Part shown: piece by piece, positions 1-12,179 of the stretch
How the letters are laid out: every line of letters begins with the position of its first letter
Numbering within the stretch: position 1 is the stretch's first letter
Assembly: GCF_000003855.2 (NCBI RefSeq)
Contig: NW_003101674.1
Span: forward strand, 2,293,042-2,357,041
Direction: 5' to 3'
Length of the DNA stretch: 64,000 nt
Source: Blastomyces gilchristii SLH14081
Lineage: Eukaryota > Ascomycota > Eurotiomycetes > Onygenales > Ajellomycetaceae
Made by a program: the position numbers and the translations under genes
Notes under the pieces: model-generated
Database searches by the model: none
What the model was told of the DNA's origin: nothing
Seen by the model: the letters and a program-made list of their open reading frames with translations, nothing else

Positions 1-19
1 TACCCAACAACTCCCTGCA

Positions 20-1255
20 ATGGCATTTGGAGATGGACCACCATACAGTGAGGATGAGGACTTGCACAGCCCTGTTGTGACGACGTCTCGGCATCGCAAA
101 CACAAATCCGCACATGTAGGGTCCGAATTTAACAGAGAGATAAATCCGGGAATTGCCAATAATACCGACCCGTCGTCATATGCCGCGCGAGGAGATGATA
201 GAGGTGTTTTCGTCGGAGTAAATGGGGATGGAAGCGCAACATACTATGTCAAAGACGACGACGCAGTTGATGATGGTCCTGGAGGAGAATATGTTACCTA
301 CCCAGCCAACGAATCAGGGAACCGTTCATTCTTGAGCCCCGGCTCATATCCACCTGGTGGTCAACGGGACTCCCACTTTGCCGCGTCATTGAGTGACCGA
401 ACGTCAATGGAACCCGATGTGGAACTACAATCCGATGACGAGATATCAGAGGATGATGAATCATGGAGAGATGCGTCACGGTATTCGCGAGATTACCAAT
501 TTACGATTGTTTCTCCCGATGAAGAAATGCACGGCAAAGCGGTTGCGCTTTTCGATTTCGACCGCGAACATGAGAACGAGCTACCGTTGAAGGAGGGACA
601 AGTAATTCTTGTATCCTATCGCCACGGACAAGGCTGGCTTGTTGCGGAAGACCCCAAGACTGGAGAAAGTGGGCTCGTACCGGAAGAATTCGTCCGACTG
701 GTTCGTGACATTGAGGGAGGATTGAATGGCCTTAACGGCGCTCTTATGAATACATTGACCTTGGGCGAAGAAGAATCTATATCCACCCAAAATGAAAATC
801 CCACCATTCTACCCGCCAACAATCCGTCAACAGATCTGTGTGCGCAACAAAGGCAACATAAACAGCAAAGCAACGGCACTGCGACTATAAATCCTACTGA
901 GGGCGAAAACGTCAACCCTGACAGCCATCACCAACCATCCTCACCGCCATCATCAACATCAGCGAATGCGAACACATCTATAAAAGACAAACACCCCGAA
1001 GAAAAAGAGAAAGAAAACAAAGAGCGCGAAAAGAAGCAACCCCCCGTCGTCTCCACATTCTCTACAAGCAGTCGTGATCTAGATCCATACCCCCTGGCGG
1101 GCCATCAGCATCGGAAATCAACCCCGCCACAGATCGAGCATTATGATGGCACCAACCTGAGCGCGACGGGGGGTGCGCGGTCGTCATCCGTGCGGTCGAA
1201 GAGTACGTCCAAGCAAAGAACGCAATCGGGGTCGGGGACAGGTGTAAAGTCTTGA
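20..1255 (+). CDS. SH3-domain protein, NBP2-like (HOG/cell-wall signalling adaptor)
   Basis: Single open frame of 411 codons. One SH3 domain lies at about residues 170-228. It carries the ALFDF opening, the acidic RT-loop stretch ENELPLKEGQ, then HGQGWLVAE and the closing GLVPEEFV block. That combination is typical of fungal Nbp2, the adaptor that in yeast brings the phosphatase Ptc1 to MAPK kinases of the HOG and cell-wall pathways. The N-terminal 170 residues are acidic and low-complexity. The C-terminal third is Ser/Pro-rich with a Lys/Glu stretch (about residues 320-335), probably disordered. The gene reads toward the epsin gene on the other strand. Only 19 bases precede the ATG, so an upstream exon cannot be excluded. 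The SH3 assignment is seen directly; the Nbp2 name is by family resemblance. Confidence 0.8.
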   Translation: MAFGDGPPYSEDEDLHSPVVTTSRHRKHKSAHVGSEFNREINPGIANNTDPSSYAARGDDRGVFVGVNGDGSATYYVKDDDAVDDGPGGEYVTYPANESGNRSFLSPGSYPPGGQRDSHFAASLSDRTSMEPDVELQSDDEISEDDESWRDASRYSRDYQFTIVSPDEEMHGKAVALFDFDREHENELPLKEGQVILVSYRHGQGWLVAEDPKTGESGLVPEEFVRLVRDIEGGLNGLNGALMNTLTLGEEESISTQNENPTILPANNPSTDLCAQQRQHKQQSNGTATINPTEGENVNPDSHHQPSSPPSSTSANANTSIKDKHPEEKEKENKEREKKQPPVVSTFSTSSRDLDPYPLAGHQHRKSTPPQIEHYDGTNLSATGGARSSSVRSKSTSKQRTQSGSGTGVKS

Positions 1256-1650
1256 AACTGGTCACGGGGGTTATTCTCTTTTCCTTCTTTTTTACACTTC
1301 GAAACTTGTTTTGGTTTTTGATTCCTCATTTGGTTTCCTTTTTCATTTTTCATCCATTCCATTTTTTTTTAAATGTGTTTAAGCTCATGTTAACTGGATT
1401 CTCCGTGCCTTTTCAATGTCAGTTAGACGTTCTTCCCTATCTCTCTTTTTTCGTTGCTTTTACTTTTGTTTTCCTTGCAAAGAGTTTGGTCCGGCTGAGA
1501 AAGGGGGGTGTTCCTTGCTCTTTTCTTTTCTTTTCTCCTCTTTTTCCATCAGCTTCCCATCGCCGTCTTATGATGTTTCTTTGTTCTTTACGTGTCTTCC
1601 ATTAATTGTCTATCGCTGCTTGGTCCACCAATTCCACAATACATCAGGTG

Positions 1651-1661
<11 letters not shown>

Positions 1662-1700
<39 letters not shown>
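1662..1700. repeat. Poly(T) tract, 39 T
   Basis: Uninterrupted T run of 39 bases in the 3' flank of the SH3 gene, preceded by a shorter T run at 1651-1658. A simple-sequence tract whose exact length may be uncertain from sequencing. Confidence 0.9.
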
Positions 1701-2252
1701 CATACTTTCTTGTACTTTCGCGTTTTGGCTTGCATGGAATGCTTGCTAGGCACGTTGGCCTTTTCTTTTCCCCCTTACCTCGTTCTCCTATTTTTCCAAA
1801 TGTTAGTTACTTGTTACTTGTTTTATGAATCATTCTTCCCTTCCTTCCATTCCCGCCTCCTAAAATGGGTAGAAAGAAACATTCCTTCTACACCCGATTC
1901 GAATACTCTTTTTATCATTTTAAAGTATCAAGGTAGTAGTAGCCCAAAACAAAAACAAGCAGTTCTATTCTCTTCGGGCATAAAAAGAAAGACAGTTGAT
2001 TTTATTGTGAATCTCCTTTCTTTTTATTTTATTTTTTGTCATACTTCATTTTCCACTCTATCAACGATTGTTTCTGTGTGAAATTTGGAAACCTTGATTT
2101 TTTTCTCTCTATCTTCTATTCCCCCGCCGTTTTTTTCCCTTCCTCTCTTTCTTTCTTTCTTTCTTGTTACCCTCACCCTCTTGAATCATCCCTGCCTGCT
2201 ATTGATTGGCTTCGTATTCGTCTGGTTTTCTCGTTTTTTCTTTCCTTTCCTT

Positions 2253-2254
<2 letters not shown>

Positions 2255-2289
<35 letters not shown>
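2255..2289. repeat. Poly(T) tract, 35 T
   Basis: Uninterrupted T run, the second of the large homopolymers in this convergent 3' region. Confidence 0.9.
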
Positions 2290-2290
<1 letters not shown>

Positions 2291-2460
2291 GGCGGAGGCA
2301 AATCCAAATCAAATCAAGATCAAGCGGTATGGTATTGCCATGCTAAAGCTGTGCCATGTCATGTCATAGTTACTATATCTTCTCAACTTTCTTCTTTCTT
2401 ACTTTCTTTGGCCCTTCTTGGCGGTGGTTTTTATTGCACTTCAACCCTTCCCCCTCCTTC

Positions 2461-2462
<2 letters not shown>

Positions 2463-2493
<31 letters not shown>

Positions 2494-2501
2494 AAAAAAA
2501 A
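2463..2501. repeat. Abutting poly(C) and poly(A) tracts
   Basis: A run of 21 C is followed directly by 18 A with no spacer. Such a junction of two homopolymers is uncommon and prone to slippage or assembly error. Confidence 0.9.
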
Positions 2502-2985
2502 TTGAGGTACCTAACTCCTTAAATAATGATGATCGTGCGAGGGAAAATAAATAAATGGCCTTGACAACTTGTAGGTTTAAGTAGCGGACAAATTGTAGGG
2601 GAATATTTTAAACAAGCTGGTCGAAAGGCAAATAAAATTCATGTTAGTGATATATCCATCCATGGTTATATTGGGCACCGCTTGAAACATAGAATAGAAA
2701 GCGAAGACAACTATGAATTAGTAAATTGGAATAGAACAGAATAGAACAGGTAAGGAAGTAGGGAGGTAGGTAAGGGTTCTGTCCGCTCAAGTAAGGCCAG
2801 TTCGCTCTCTACTAAAATTCAAAAAAGAAAAAAGCAAAAAATCCACGCACATCTGTTCAATATCAGTTTAGTTTGAAACACCCCCAGATAAATTTCACCT
2901 CCCTTTTCATCCTTCCTCCGTACCTCTTCACACCCTAGCAAACGCAAATCGCCCCCCATTTCAACAGATCTGTCCAAAAATTATC

Positions 2986-5029
2986 TCATCCAAACAGACC
3001 ATCCAACTCATTCCCGCTGCTCTGTGGCTTCGTAGCTGGTGGTTTGCCGCTTCCCATGCTCGCGCTAGAAGCAGAAGGGGTGGCAGGTACCCCCCATATG
3101 CTTGCACTTGTTTTCTCCTTTGCCATACTGGCGAGATTAGGGCCCCTGGACTGTGTCGAGGTAGCTGTCTTGAGTCCAGCGTTGGTACTCGCGGTAGTCC
3201 ATAGACTACCGAATGCATCTCCACTAGCTTTTGTGGGTGTACTCGCGGCCGGCTTTGTGGTGCCGGACAAGGTAGGAGTGAGGGATGAGAGTGGAGTTTT
3301 GGCATGGGTTTGGGAGGTTGGCTGTTGTGGTGCTGGGACGGAGGTGAAGTAGTTTGGTTGTATGGCTTGGTATCCTGCTGGCTTTGGTGATTGTTGTGGC
3401 TGCATTGAAGCTGATTTACCGGCGCCGTTAAGGCTTGGGTACTGGGTAGATGCGACGGAAACGTTGCTTGGCGATGGCGAGGTAAACCCAACAAGGCCGT
3501 TCAGGTTTTGACCCTGTGTACCCGATACGGGCGTTGGCGCGGCATATTGTGTGACTGACGATGTTGTCGTAGCGGCCAGGTTTGGAGGAGGAATAGAAGA
3601 AAACTGTGGTTGGGATGGCGCAGCTTGCGCAGAAGAGGGAGCAGACTGGAAATCATCGAAGTCATCATCATCTCCATTGTTTTGGGTGACGATCTTGTTT
3701 TTTTGAGAGCTAGCAGACGAGCTTTCGTAGACGCTGAATAACGCATTTGGTGGCTCAGAAACTGATGGGTCTGAGATACGCTCTTCACTATTGTAGGAAA
3801 ACAGGGCTTCCGGCTCCTTTGCCGGTTCGGGCTTTTTCGTTTCTCGCCGAGTAGGGCCAGCGGAGGACGTGGTTGGCTTACGCGCAGCAGGAGTACCGTC
3901 ATCGCCTTCATCATATTCTTCGAAGCGATTGCTTCTTCTTCCACTGTCTTCGTAGCCTCCGGTGCTTCCACCAAATCCGCCTCCGTCCCCATACACTCCT
4001 CCGCTATAACCACCATATGAGGCTTCATCACTCCCAAACCCACCATATCGGGAACCACTTCCGAATGAACTCAAACCCATTCCACCCTCAATACCTCCAA
4101 ATTTATTTCGATTGGCCCTCGCCTTCTTTCTCTCTGCACGGATCGCATCGACATCACTCAAAAGTTTTGCCAACTCTTGAGCTCGGTTGCGTACGTTTAT
4201 ACCTTGATCTTTTCCATTCTGATCAATATAATGAAATTGACGGAGCATCCGGAGGAGGGAAACGTGAGAACGGGCATCGTCGATAACCCGCTCTGAACCA
4301 TTCTTAACGAGAAATTCAAGGAGTTGAAGGGCCTAGAAATGGAAAAATTGTCAGATGCATTCCAGTGTGATAGCTTCCAAAATAAATATTGGGAGGGGGG
4401 TGGGGGGGGTGGAATACTTTATAAATTTGCCGCCACTCCTCTGCAGTCTTTTCCGTAAACCGTTTATATATCATGGGCATAATTTCGTTGAGCAATTGAC
4501 TAATAACACAAATGACAAAGAGTTAGATCATCAACTCCGCAATTTAGCCGTAAGGAATGGGGACAAGCGGGCACTAACTAGCTATGTGTTGCGTTTGCTA
4601 TCTCCTGCATAAGCGTAGAGGAGGCGCCCCAAGGCTCATTATTCGTAGCTTCTCGAACCTGTATCCATTCAAGTAAGGAGATTGTATATCAAAGAGGAGT
4701 GAGTCGTGTAGGAAAAAAAAGATGTATGTTCACGGCCGCGCAGGTTTATATTAGCTAGACCAAAGACTGACCTTCGCCTCCATCTCGGTATAATTCATCA
4801 CGGCTAATCATATTTAAAAGGACAGTTAAGAATTAGTCAAATCAAACCACTATACGAAACAGTACCACAAGGTAGATCCAGAGGGAAACCAATATACGGC
4901 GAAATCACCCGGGTGAGAAAGGGGACAGGGTAGCAGTAGAAACGTACCATTCTGCACCTTTCTAACGCCAGCTTTGATATCGTACAGCGTTAAATTGCTG
5001 ACCTGATCCTTTAGGGAGCTGAAATCCAT
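2986..5029 (-). CDS. ent3: ENTH-domain epsin, Ent3-type
   Basis: Five-exon model on the minus strand: 5029-4948, 4803-4772, 4658-4579, 4499-4418 and 4332-2986 (1623 nt, 540 residues). All junctions keep frame, with donors GTACGT, GTCAGT, GTTAGT and GTATTC. The N-terminal about 150 residues form an ENTH domain, including EATNNEPWGASSTLM and EWRQIYKALQLLEFLVKNG. This domain binds phosphoinositides and drives membrane curvature. The long tail is Gly/Ser/Gln-rich and disordered. It carries an acidic-phenylalanine segment (DDDDFDDFQS), the type of motif that in yeast Ent3 binds GGA and AP-1 ear domains. By family, it acts in clathrin transport between trans-Golgi and endosomes. Ent3 rather than Ent1/2 is favoured because no ubiquitin-interacting motif or NPF repeat is visible. 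The downstream 1347-nt exon holds most of the tail. Confidence 0.88.
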
Positions 5030-6295
5030 TGTGTAAGTGTAAATTCGTTTGCGCGAATCCGGAAGTAAAGCGGAGGACAAGTCGGGGCCGACTAATAGGG
5101 GAACGCGGGTTTAAGATTGGTTTACTTCGCAGTCAATACAACTACGCGGATACGGTAAAGGCGGAGTTAGGAGTGAAGGCCACACTGGCCAGCTGGAGTC
5201 GTACACAGCGAGAGTAGCGGGGAGGAGAGGGGTGAGATGAAGACGTCGGAGTTGAAGAGTTGGCGTTGGGGTTATCAAGGGACGTGGAGGATAGTTCTGC
5301 GTGGCCGATTCAAGCTCGCATCGTCCTTCCTATTTGCGCCTCATGCAGGGATGACATCCGCGGAGGGAAGGTTTTCCCGATCGCCCCGATACAGCTAGCG
5401 TCAAAACAGCCTTATTTAGACCGTCAAAAAAATATTAGCTCTACGAAGGATAATTGACATGTGTGTTACAGGCAGTGTTAAATAACGAGAGTGCCAGTGA
5501 GTGACCAAGGCAAGGTTCGATAATGCATTTAGACTTGAGATGCTTGTGGACAATACTTTCTGGCAGCAGCTTTAACTACTTGTGCAGTGAATGGGTCACA
5601 AAAAGCTGAAGAGAAAACAGTAATAACAGTGTCAAATTGAACGAGTCAACAAAGTTTCCTCTTTTCATTACTAAATCTCATAACTAAAGTAATAAATACA
5701 TTCAGAAGAGAAAAGTAATATAACTAATGAACGCCAGATAGAAGCAAAAGAGCTAATCTCACAGCAGAAACCACCAAGTCCCGCTCCAATCGCCCGAAAA
5801 AGATAAATCAATAAAAGGGGTAAAACAAAATAATAAAAGGTAAGTCAGATCTCTGGGCGCATAACGAAAGGATATGTAAAGGGTACAATATTAAAGACAG
5901 CCTTTTCTTTTCCTCGACTCCAGAATCTGTTCACACGCTTCCAATGTATATATGCTGGAGGGGAGACCAGGGAGGCAGAGGCGCAAAAATGTGGTCATGT
6001 AGGAATATAACGGTCTGTTATCTGGGTCGGGTAATAGAAAATTGATTCCAAAGGAAAAGAGCGAGAGAAAAGAAGAGCTGGATAACAAGGGAAGAACGAT
6101 AAAGGGATATATCTCAGAAACAACAACCCCGGCCCCCTTATAAAAATTCGTATCAGTGCAATCAGCTGCAAAATATTCGTCCGTGGTGTATCAATATCAC
6201 ATAAACATAAAACCAGAAACTTACAAAAGAAACAAAAAAGAGAAGAAGATCGAAGAACGAAAAGAACTTAAGAAAAACGACCACATCAATGCATT
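5030..6295. other. Intergenic: epsin promoter and IQGAP 3' flank
   Basis: A 1.27 kb tandem gap between two minus-strand genes. The part next to 5029 serves as upstream region of the epsin gene; the part near 6295 is the IQGAP 3' flank. Short open frames here show no recognisable domains and no splice-compatible continuation. I see no RNA gene. Confidence 0.7.
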
Positions 6296-9200
6296 TCACT
6301 CAGTGCAAAATTTCCTCATAATCAAATGCAAAAACATCTTGACATTCACCCGCAATGCCCCCTCGAAAAAGTCCATGAACTGCGTATTGTCGAATTGCGC
6401 CTCGAGGAGATCGTTTAGCGGAACCTGGGCGTTGGCGCCGGGAATCATCATATTGCCACTACTTCCATCGACAGTGAAAAGCCCAACTTGGTTGCTAGAA
6501 ATCGTAAGGTCAACTCGGTCCCATTGTCGCTCGTTATATCCTTTCCAGTATACAAGGACGCCTTTCTCAGAGAGATTTCGGGCCGAATATTTAAATGAGC
6601 CGAACTTGAAAACGCGACCGGATCGTTGTAATTCACGCTCATGATCCCATTGTTTAGTGAATGGCATCAGGAATCGCTTCTTCCCTTTCTTATTCTGCAG
6701 AGTTATCATGGCTTGTTCGATGTAGTCGTTATAAGTCTTCAGTTGCTGCTCCAAGTATACACTTTGATCGTTCAATCGCTCAAGAGTAAGTCGGACGCTT
6801 TCCAGCTCTCGCTGGCGCTGTATTCTCCGACGATGTTTTGTCCGAATATCGACTGCGATTGCATTCAGAAGGTCCTGGTAATTGTTTTGCCGTGTTATAC
6901 GTCCAGCTTGTTCCAGGCGAAGGATGTTCTCTAACGCGGTGCTCTTTAGATCCTGATAGCTCATGGATCCTATGTCAATTAGGGAGTTTGCGTCCGAATA
7001 TGCGCCGCGTTTGCGACTACTTGAGGATAACTCGTCCCGAACGAGCGCGTACCAGCGCTCCTCATCTTCTTCCGTGGGCGGTTTGACCATGATTTCCATT
7101 AGATTTGCAGCGGATTGGACGCGGATGATATACAGAATACATCGTTTTGTTTCCATAAAGAGGGCTTTTGTTTCAGCATCGGGGTCTGGATTATGCGCAG
7201 TAAGTAAAAATCCCAAAGTAATTCAGTATGTTGAAAAAACAAAACCTACCTTCGACATTGTGCAGTTTGGGCGTTAATGTCAAGCTAATTTCGGAGGAGC
7301 TCACGCTCATGAACTCATTTTCATTGCTCTTGACACTGCCCAGATCTCGAACGGCTTCCTTGATCACATCATCCTGGTCGACGCATATAGTGGATATCTC
7401 CGCAGCAACAAGCTGATGGATCGAGAATATGTCAGAAAGTTTTATATAAAGTGTTGGTTTCGTTTTGGCGTATAGGTCGTTGAAGGCATCGATATCAAAA
7501 TAGGACTCCGCATCTTGCACGGTAACCACTATCCTCGACTGTTAGTACGAAAATTCCCAGCGAGAAGAAGACAGGGCGGTACGCACAATTACCCCATATA
7601 GCTCCTAACCGCTGGATCGCCTTCTCAACCCAAGTATTCAGGGGCTGGAGATACACGTTTTCGTTACCAAAGAGACGGCCTGATGCTACCTGCGCTATTA
7701 CTTTGTCGATTTCTCCCAGGTTTCGCTTCTGCTCCTGATTTAAACCACGATCTACCACACCACATCTTTCTGGTTCCATTATCGCCGGACGCAAATAGTT
7801 TTTCCAAACCCACTGGCCAGTAACCTGCAGGAGGTATCCATGATCCTCATTCTCGAATCTAGACAAAAGATGTTCATAAACTTGCTGTGAAACAAATCGC
7901 ACTCCGAACGGCATGCGAGGTAAGAATTCTTCGAGCGATGTAAAAAACTGGTCTGCAATGTCACGTAGGTCTTGCAAATGGCGAACAAATGTCTCTCTCG
8001 TTTCAGGGTCCCTAATCGCCTCTTCTTTAGGAACGTCTATTCGGCGTCTGCTCTTCCTGCCAGTGCGCAGCTCCTCGTTCCTGATGGTGGAGCGGTAGAT
8101 CTGCATAGGGTCGCTCTCCAAGTCAAGTTCGGTGTTTTCGATAATATGCTCCTTCACTAGATGACCCAGAATATCCCGCATGAATTTCCGATCCTTCGGG
8201 GACTTCGTATACGCAGCGAATAATTTGTTCCAGAAAGCATTGCACCGTATGTAGTCTTGAAGTGAAAATGAATGATCGATCTCCTCCTTCGCAGACCTGA
8301 CAAGGAGCTTTATTAGGTAGTATTCTTCGCGCCTCTTCTGGGAGTAACCGAATAATCCCATAACCAGATGCTTGATTCGCTCGCATTCCTTTTCTGGGGT
8401 AGCCTGCTCCCTTATGCGTCTAAAAAGTCTAGCAAGATATTGCGGCTGCGTTTGAAGAACGAAGAAGAGTTCCTGATACTGCTCTAGTTTCCGTCGAGAT
8501 GTCTTATTCAAGGCTTTCAGGTCAAATGGATCTTTAGACGATAGGTCGCTATTAGGTAGTAGAGCTCCGACGTGGCCACCAAAATGTTTTTGGTGTTTCA
8601 CGACTTCGTCGAGCGTGATCTTATTTTTCACGAGAAGGGCAATCTTGATATCCAATTGCGTTATGTACTGGTCGGCCATTTCATTCTGTCGCACATGTTG
8701 CACGACTGTTTTCCGTAGACGTTCAAATTCAATTTCTTCATCGAAATCAAAATCGCTATCGTTAAGCAAATGGACAAAGCCTTTGATGGTGCCAACCGGA
8801 GGATTCTTTCCGCTGGTCAAGCTCTTGTAAGCTTCTCCCTGGATCTTGGCTCTCACAAAGCTTTGAACCTTTATAACTTTATCCATATTCTCCCGATAGA
8901 AGCGCTGTTTCTCCGCAAATTTCTGTCGTACAAGAAGGCCCCTGGTGTTGGACTGAAAGTCCACTATCACATCTTCTTCCGCCTCCAGTTCTGCCAAGGC
9001 CTGGCCAACATCTAGCCTGACGAACATCGCACGAATAAGGGCCTGGAGCTGAGCAACCTCTTCACTTGACCTTTCGAGCTCACAGAGGAAGTTTCCGATT
9101 TCTATTCTCAGCATAGCAGCTCGCGAAAGAGCTTGTAGTTTGGCAATTACAGAATTCTGCTGCAAGAGAGAATTTCGATCGAGTAGCTGACGCTTCCGCA

Positions 9201-11418
9201 GAAGGAGTCCTCGAGACAAAGATTGAAGAGTAAGAATATTTTTCTCGTTATCACGGAGTGAATTTTTAGTTTCTTCAACCGATGTACGCAGAGAAGCGCC
9301 GCGGAGGGCACTTTGAACTTCAATAATTGATGGTAGTTGGGCTTTCAGCCCAGTTCGAAGAACCTGAAAGCTTCCTCTGGCAGCAGATCCTCGAACAATG
9401 GACTGGAGAGTAATCCACTGATGGCTCATTTTCGCCAGCTGCAACTTCTGGGAATCGTAAGACTTTCTCTTCATAAGGCCTCTAATGACAGATTGTAGCA
9501 CTGTTATAGCGGGAGTTCCAGTTTCTAGGGCCAATCTATCTTGAGAAACACTGTGTCGTTTCAACATGCCTCGAATAGCGGCCTGGAGGGATTGGACTTC
9601 GACTTCGGCATCTTTGCTTTGCTCGTACTGGTCGTATACTTGGCCCCTAGCCAAGGCTCTTCTGATGGCTGCTTGGATTTGTTTAATTCCAGACTCCTCC
9701 TTTCTTGCTCTAGTTCTCAATAATTGAACATGCGAACGGAGACTCTTAGCACGAACAAGGCTTTGAAGCATCAGGATGCCTGCCTCGTTCTCTTTCCAGC
9801 ATTGTTTGCTGTGTTGAGATCTCATTCGAACCAAGAATCCGCGTGCCGATGATTGCAAATTTACAGCAAACCGTCGCATGCTCAATCGGTAACCCACTAT
9901 TTCCCTGGACCACTCTCCTCGTATCCTTGACTGTAGGTCGATCAATGCACTTTCGTTATCCCACAACTCCTGCATTACGTTCCCAAGCCTCAGACGCACA
10001 AGAGCTCCTCTTGCTTGAGATTGAAGGTCTGAAATAATGACTTCGTTCTCATGGAGCTCTCTATCAATCCTATCCTTCTCCGATTCGACCGGCTCTGGCT
10101 CTGGTTCCGGTTCCGGCTCGGGTTCCGCGCCAAAGCTTGCCCCCATACCAGAGAAACTGGGCATAGGAACCCCTGACGTGTCTAGACCTTTCTGAACTTG
10201 TTCCAATTCATGATGTTCGAACTCCAGTTGACCAACCAAATTCCCGATGCGGAAGTTAACGATCCCCTTTTTATATAGTAGCCAAGACAAGGCATGGATA
10301 CAATGTATCACTTTGGGAATGTTTTTCTTTTCGTACAAGTCGATCAGCTCAAACCAAAATAAATCCGGGAGTTCGATCTCCTTAAGAAGCTGGAAAAAGA
10401 GAGCAATATTATCAGAATGGCGGTATTGCAGTTTAGGGTGTCTGAATATACGGAAAGTGCGGTGCGGATACAAGGCCTGCACCAATTCGGCGAGTGTGAC
10501 TCCATCCCGAAGAGCCTCTTCAAGCTGGACGATGGGGGGGATAGACTTGTGAATAACATCTTCAATCCATTCCTTAGCTTCTCCAATATGGCATAGATAC
10601 TCGTAAGCTTGTATAAACTGTCGTTGTTTGTCAATCCAGCTGCTTTCTGCCCATGCGGATGCTCTACCTTTCTGAGGACTCGCTGGAGATTTTGACGCCC
10701 GAATGGAGTCTGCACGCTTAAGCCGACGGCGACCCTGCAAACCAGCAACTGAGGGAATGACGGATGCTATGGAAAAATCTTCGCTTTCGGTTTGCGCAAG
10801 TCTCGAAAGAGTCCGCAAATGTCGAGTGGAAGACTTTTGAAAGGTTTCAAGCTCTGGGGCTGTAAATGCGGTCGGTAAGGCTGGAGCATGCGGGGTGGAT
10901 TGTGTGCGGATATGCTGTCGTCGGATGGAGGGCGAATATTCCCGTTCCGCGCTATCGGTGTTTTCCTGTAGTCGCATACTATCGCCACCGTCATAAGTCT
11001 CAATCTTGGCAACTTTTCCGCTCGGTATACTGTCATGTTGAAATGTCGCGGTGGTCACTGTCTGGCTTCGCTGTCGACTGACCCGTTCTGGCGGAGGAGA
11101 TGCGCGATTGGGTGCCTGTGGGAGTGGGCGCAAAGAAAGACGAATGTTTCCATAGGTCTCGCTAGCACTTGGTGGCGTGGAGGCTCGTTCAAACCTTTCC
11201 CCAATTCTGCTCACCCTTCCCTTTTGAACATTCGAATCTGAGATGAATCCGCCAGAGGAGTTCGAGGACACGGTACTTGTACGGCTAGGAACAAAGGAGT
11301 TTGAGTAGGAGGAATAAACAGAGGAATTGGTTGATGCGGTCGAGCCATGACGAAGCGGGCTGGGAGGATTTGTTGGTAGTTCTGGTTGAGACCGTCTGAA
11401 GGGGTGGAGGTTCGACAT
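6296..11418 (-). CDS. sepG: IQGAP-family cytokinesis scaffold (Rng2/Iqg1/SepG type)
   Basis: Three exons on the minus strand: 11418-7587, 7528-7250 and 7185-6296 (5001 nt, 1666 residues). The first junction uses donor GTGCGT and restores AIWGNLVTVQDAESYF; the second uses GTAGGT and restores NVEDPDAETKALF. A GTG precedes the ATG at 11418, which is taken as start. Order of parts: a Ser-rich N-terminus (1-265), a calponin-homology domain (about 268-388, actin binding), an acidic Glu-Pro repeat (about 430-442), some 14 degenerate IQ-like repeats spaced about 30 residues (about 455-855, calmodulin/light-chain binding), a RasGAP-related domain (about 980-1330) and a RasGAP C-terminal domain (about 1450-1640). 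IQGAPs of this type assemble the contractile actomyosin ring; A. nidulans SepG is the named relative. It shares a 761-bp divergent promoter with IMP dehydrogenase. The symbol is by homology only. Confidence 0.92.
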
Positions 11419-12179
11419 CACGATGGCAGGTCAAGAGAAGAGAAGAAAGGCTAGCTCGATGAGACAAGAGAGTGTCCAGCGTTCAACTGCGCGCATGCCG
11501 GAAAAGTGATAAAAAAGGAAATGTAAATTGTTCTCTCCAAGGGCTGTTCGGCTGTGCCACCCAATGATTCAGAGTAGCGCAGACAACTAACGCAATGCAC
11601 AGACAACACAGCTAGGCAAATCGAAGAACTCCTCTGCAAACCTCCTGTCAGCTCTGGTTACAACAGAAAAGCAAAGACGCTGAAGAAACGTACTGTGGTG
11701 TGTATGGGATAGTATATTTAGGCTTGCGTCTGTCTTGTTGCAAGACGAAATCACTAGGTTGAGCTTCCCTTGCACCGCGAAGGCTTGTTGTTTGCATCCC
11801 ATCCCATCCATCCCCACCTTTGCCGGACCAAAACAAAGTTCCCAAAACGGCAAGGTGGCTGCTGCAGATCACCTGATGATAGCGGCGCTTATCGGCTTAC
11901 GCAGTAGGTTCAGCCATGCCCAGTTGGTGCTAGCGCGCGAGAAGCGCCCACCGTGGAAGAAACTTATCAAAATCTTCTCTCGGGTTTTTTTCTTCTTTTT
12001 CTTTTTCTTCTTCTCTTTCTCTTCTTTGGGAAAGACGATTTCTCCCCATCAACAGAACGTTTGTTTGAACCTCTGTTGTTGGTATTTTCTATTCTGTTTC
12101 TGCCTGTGTCTCCGTTTGCTATCTAGCAAATTGCCGTTTCTCCTTCCTTATTTTCCATCGTCCCTTTTCAATTTTCACC
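11419..12179. promoter_or_regulatory. Divergent promoter region, IQGAP / IMP dehydrogenase
   Basis: This 761-bp space separates the two start codons and must hold both promoters. A T/C-rich block at about 11975-12060 lies just before the IMPDH start on the coding strand. Such CT-rich leaders are common before highly expressed fungal genes. No clear TATA box was identified. The open frame running into the IMPDH start (from 11735) has no recognisable protein features. Confidence 0.6.

Larger units (their letters stand above)
1256..2985. other. Convergent intergenic region, pyrimidine-rich with homopolymers
   Basis: This 1.7 kb lies between two genes that point at each other and holds their 3' untranslated regions. 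It is strongly T/C-rich on the + strand. Long open frames here translate into Phe/Ser/Leu runs and are not credible proteins. Homopolymer tracts at 1662-1700, 2255-2289 and 2463-2501 are the main landmarks. Confidence 0.75.

Noticed and set aside
1252..2554. Several overlapping + strand open frames of 60-221 codons
   Set aside because: They translate to Phe/Ser/Leu runs from T/C-rich 3' flank and homopolymers; no domain, codon bias or splice support.
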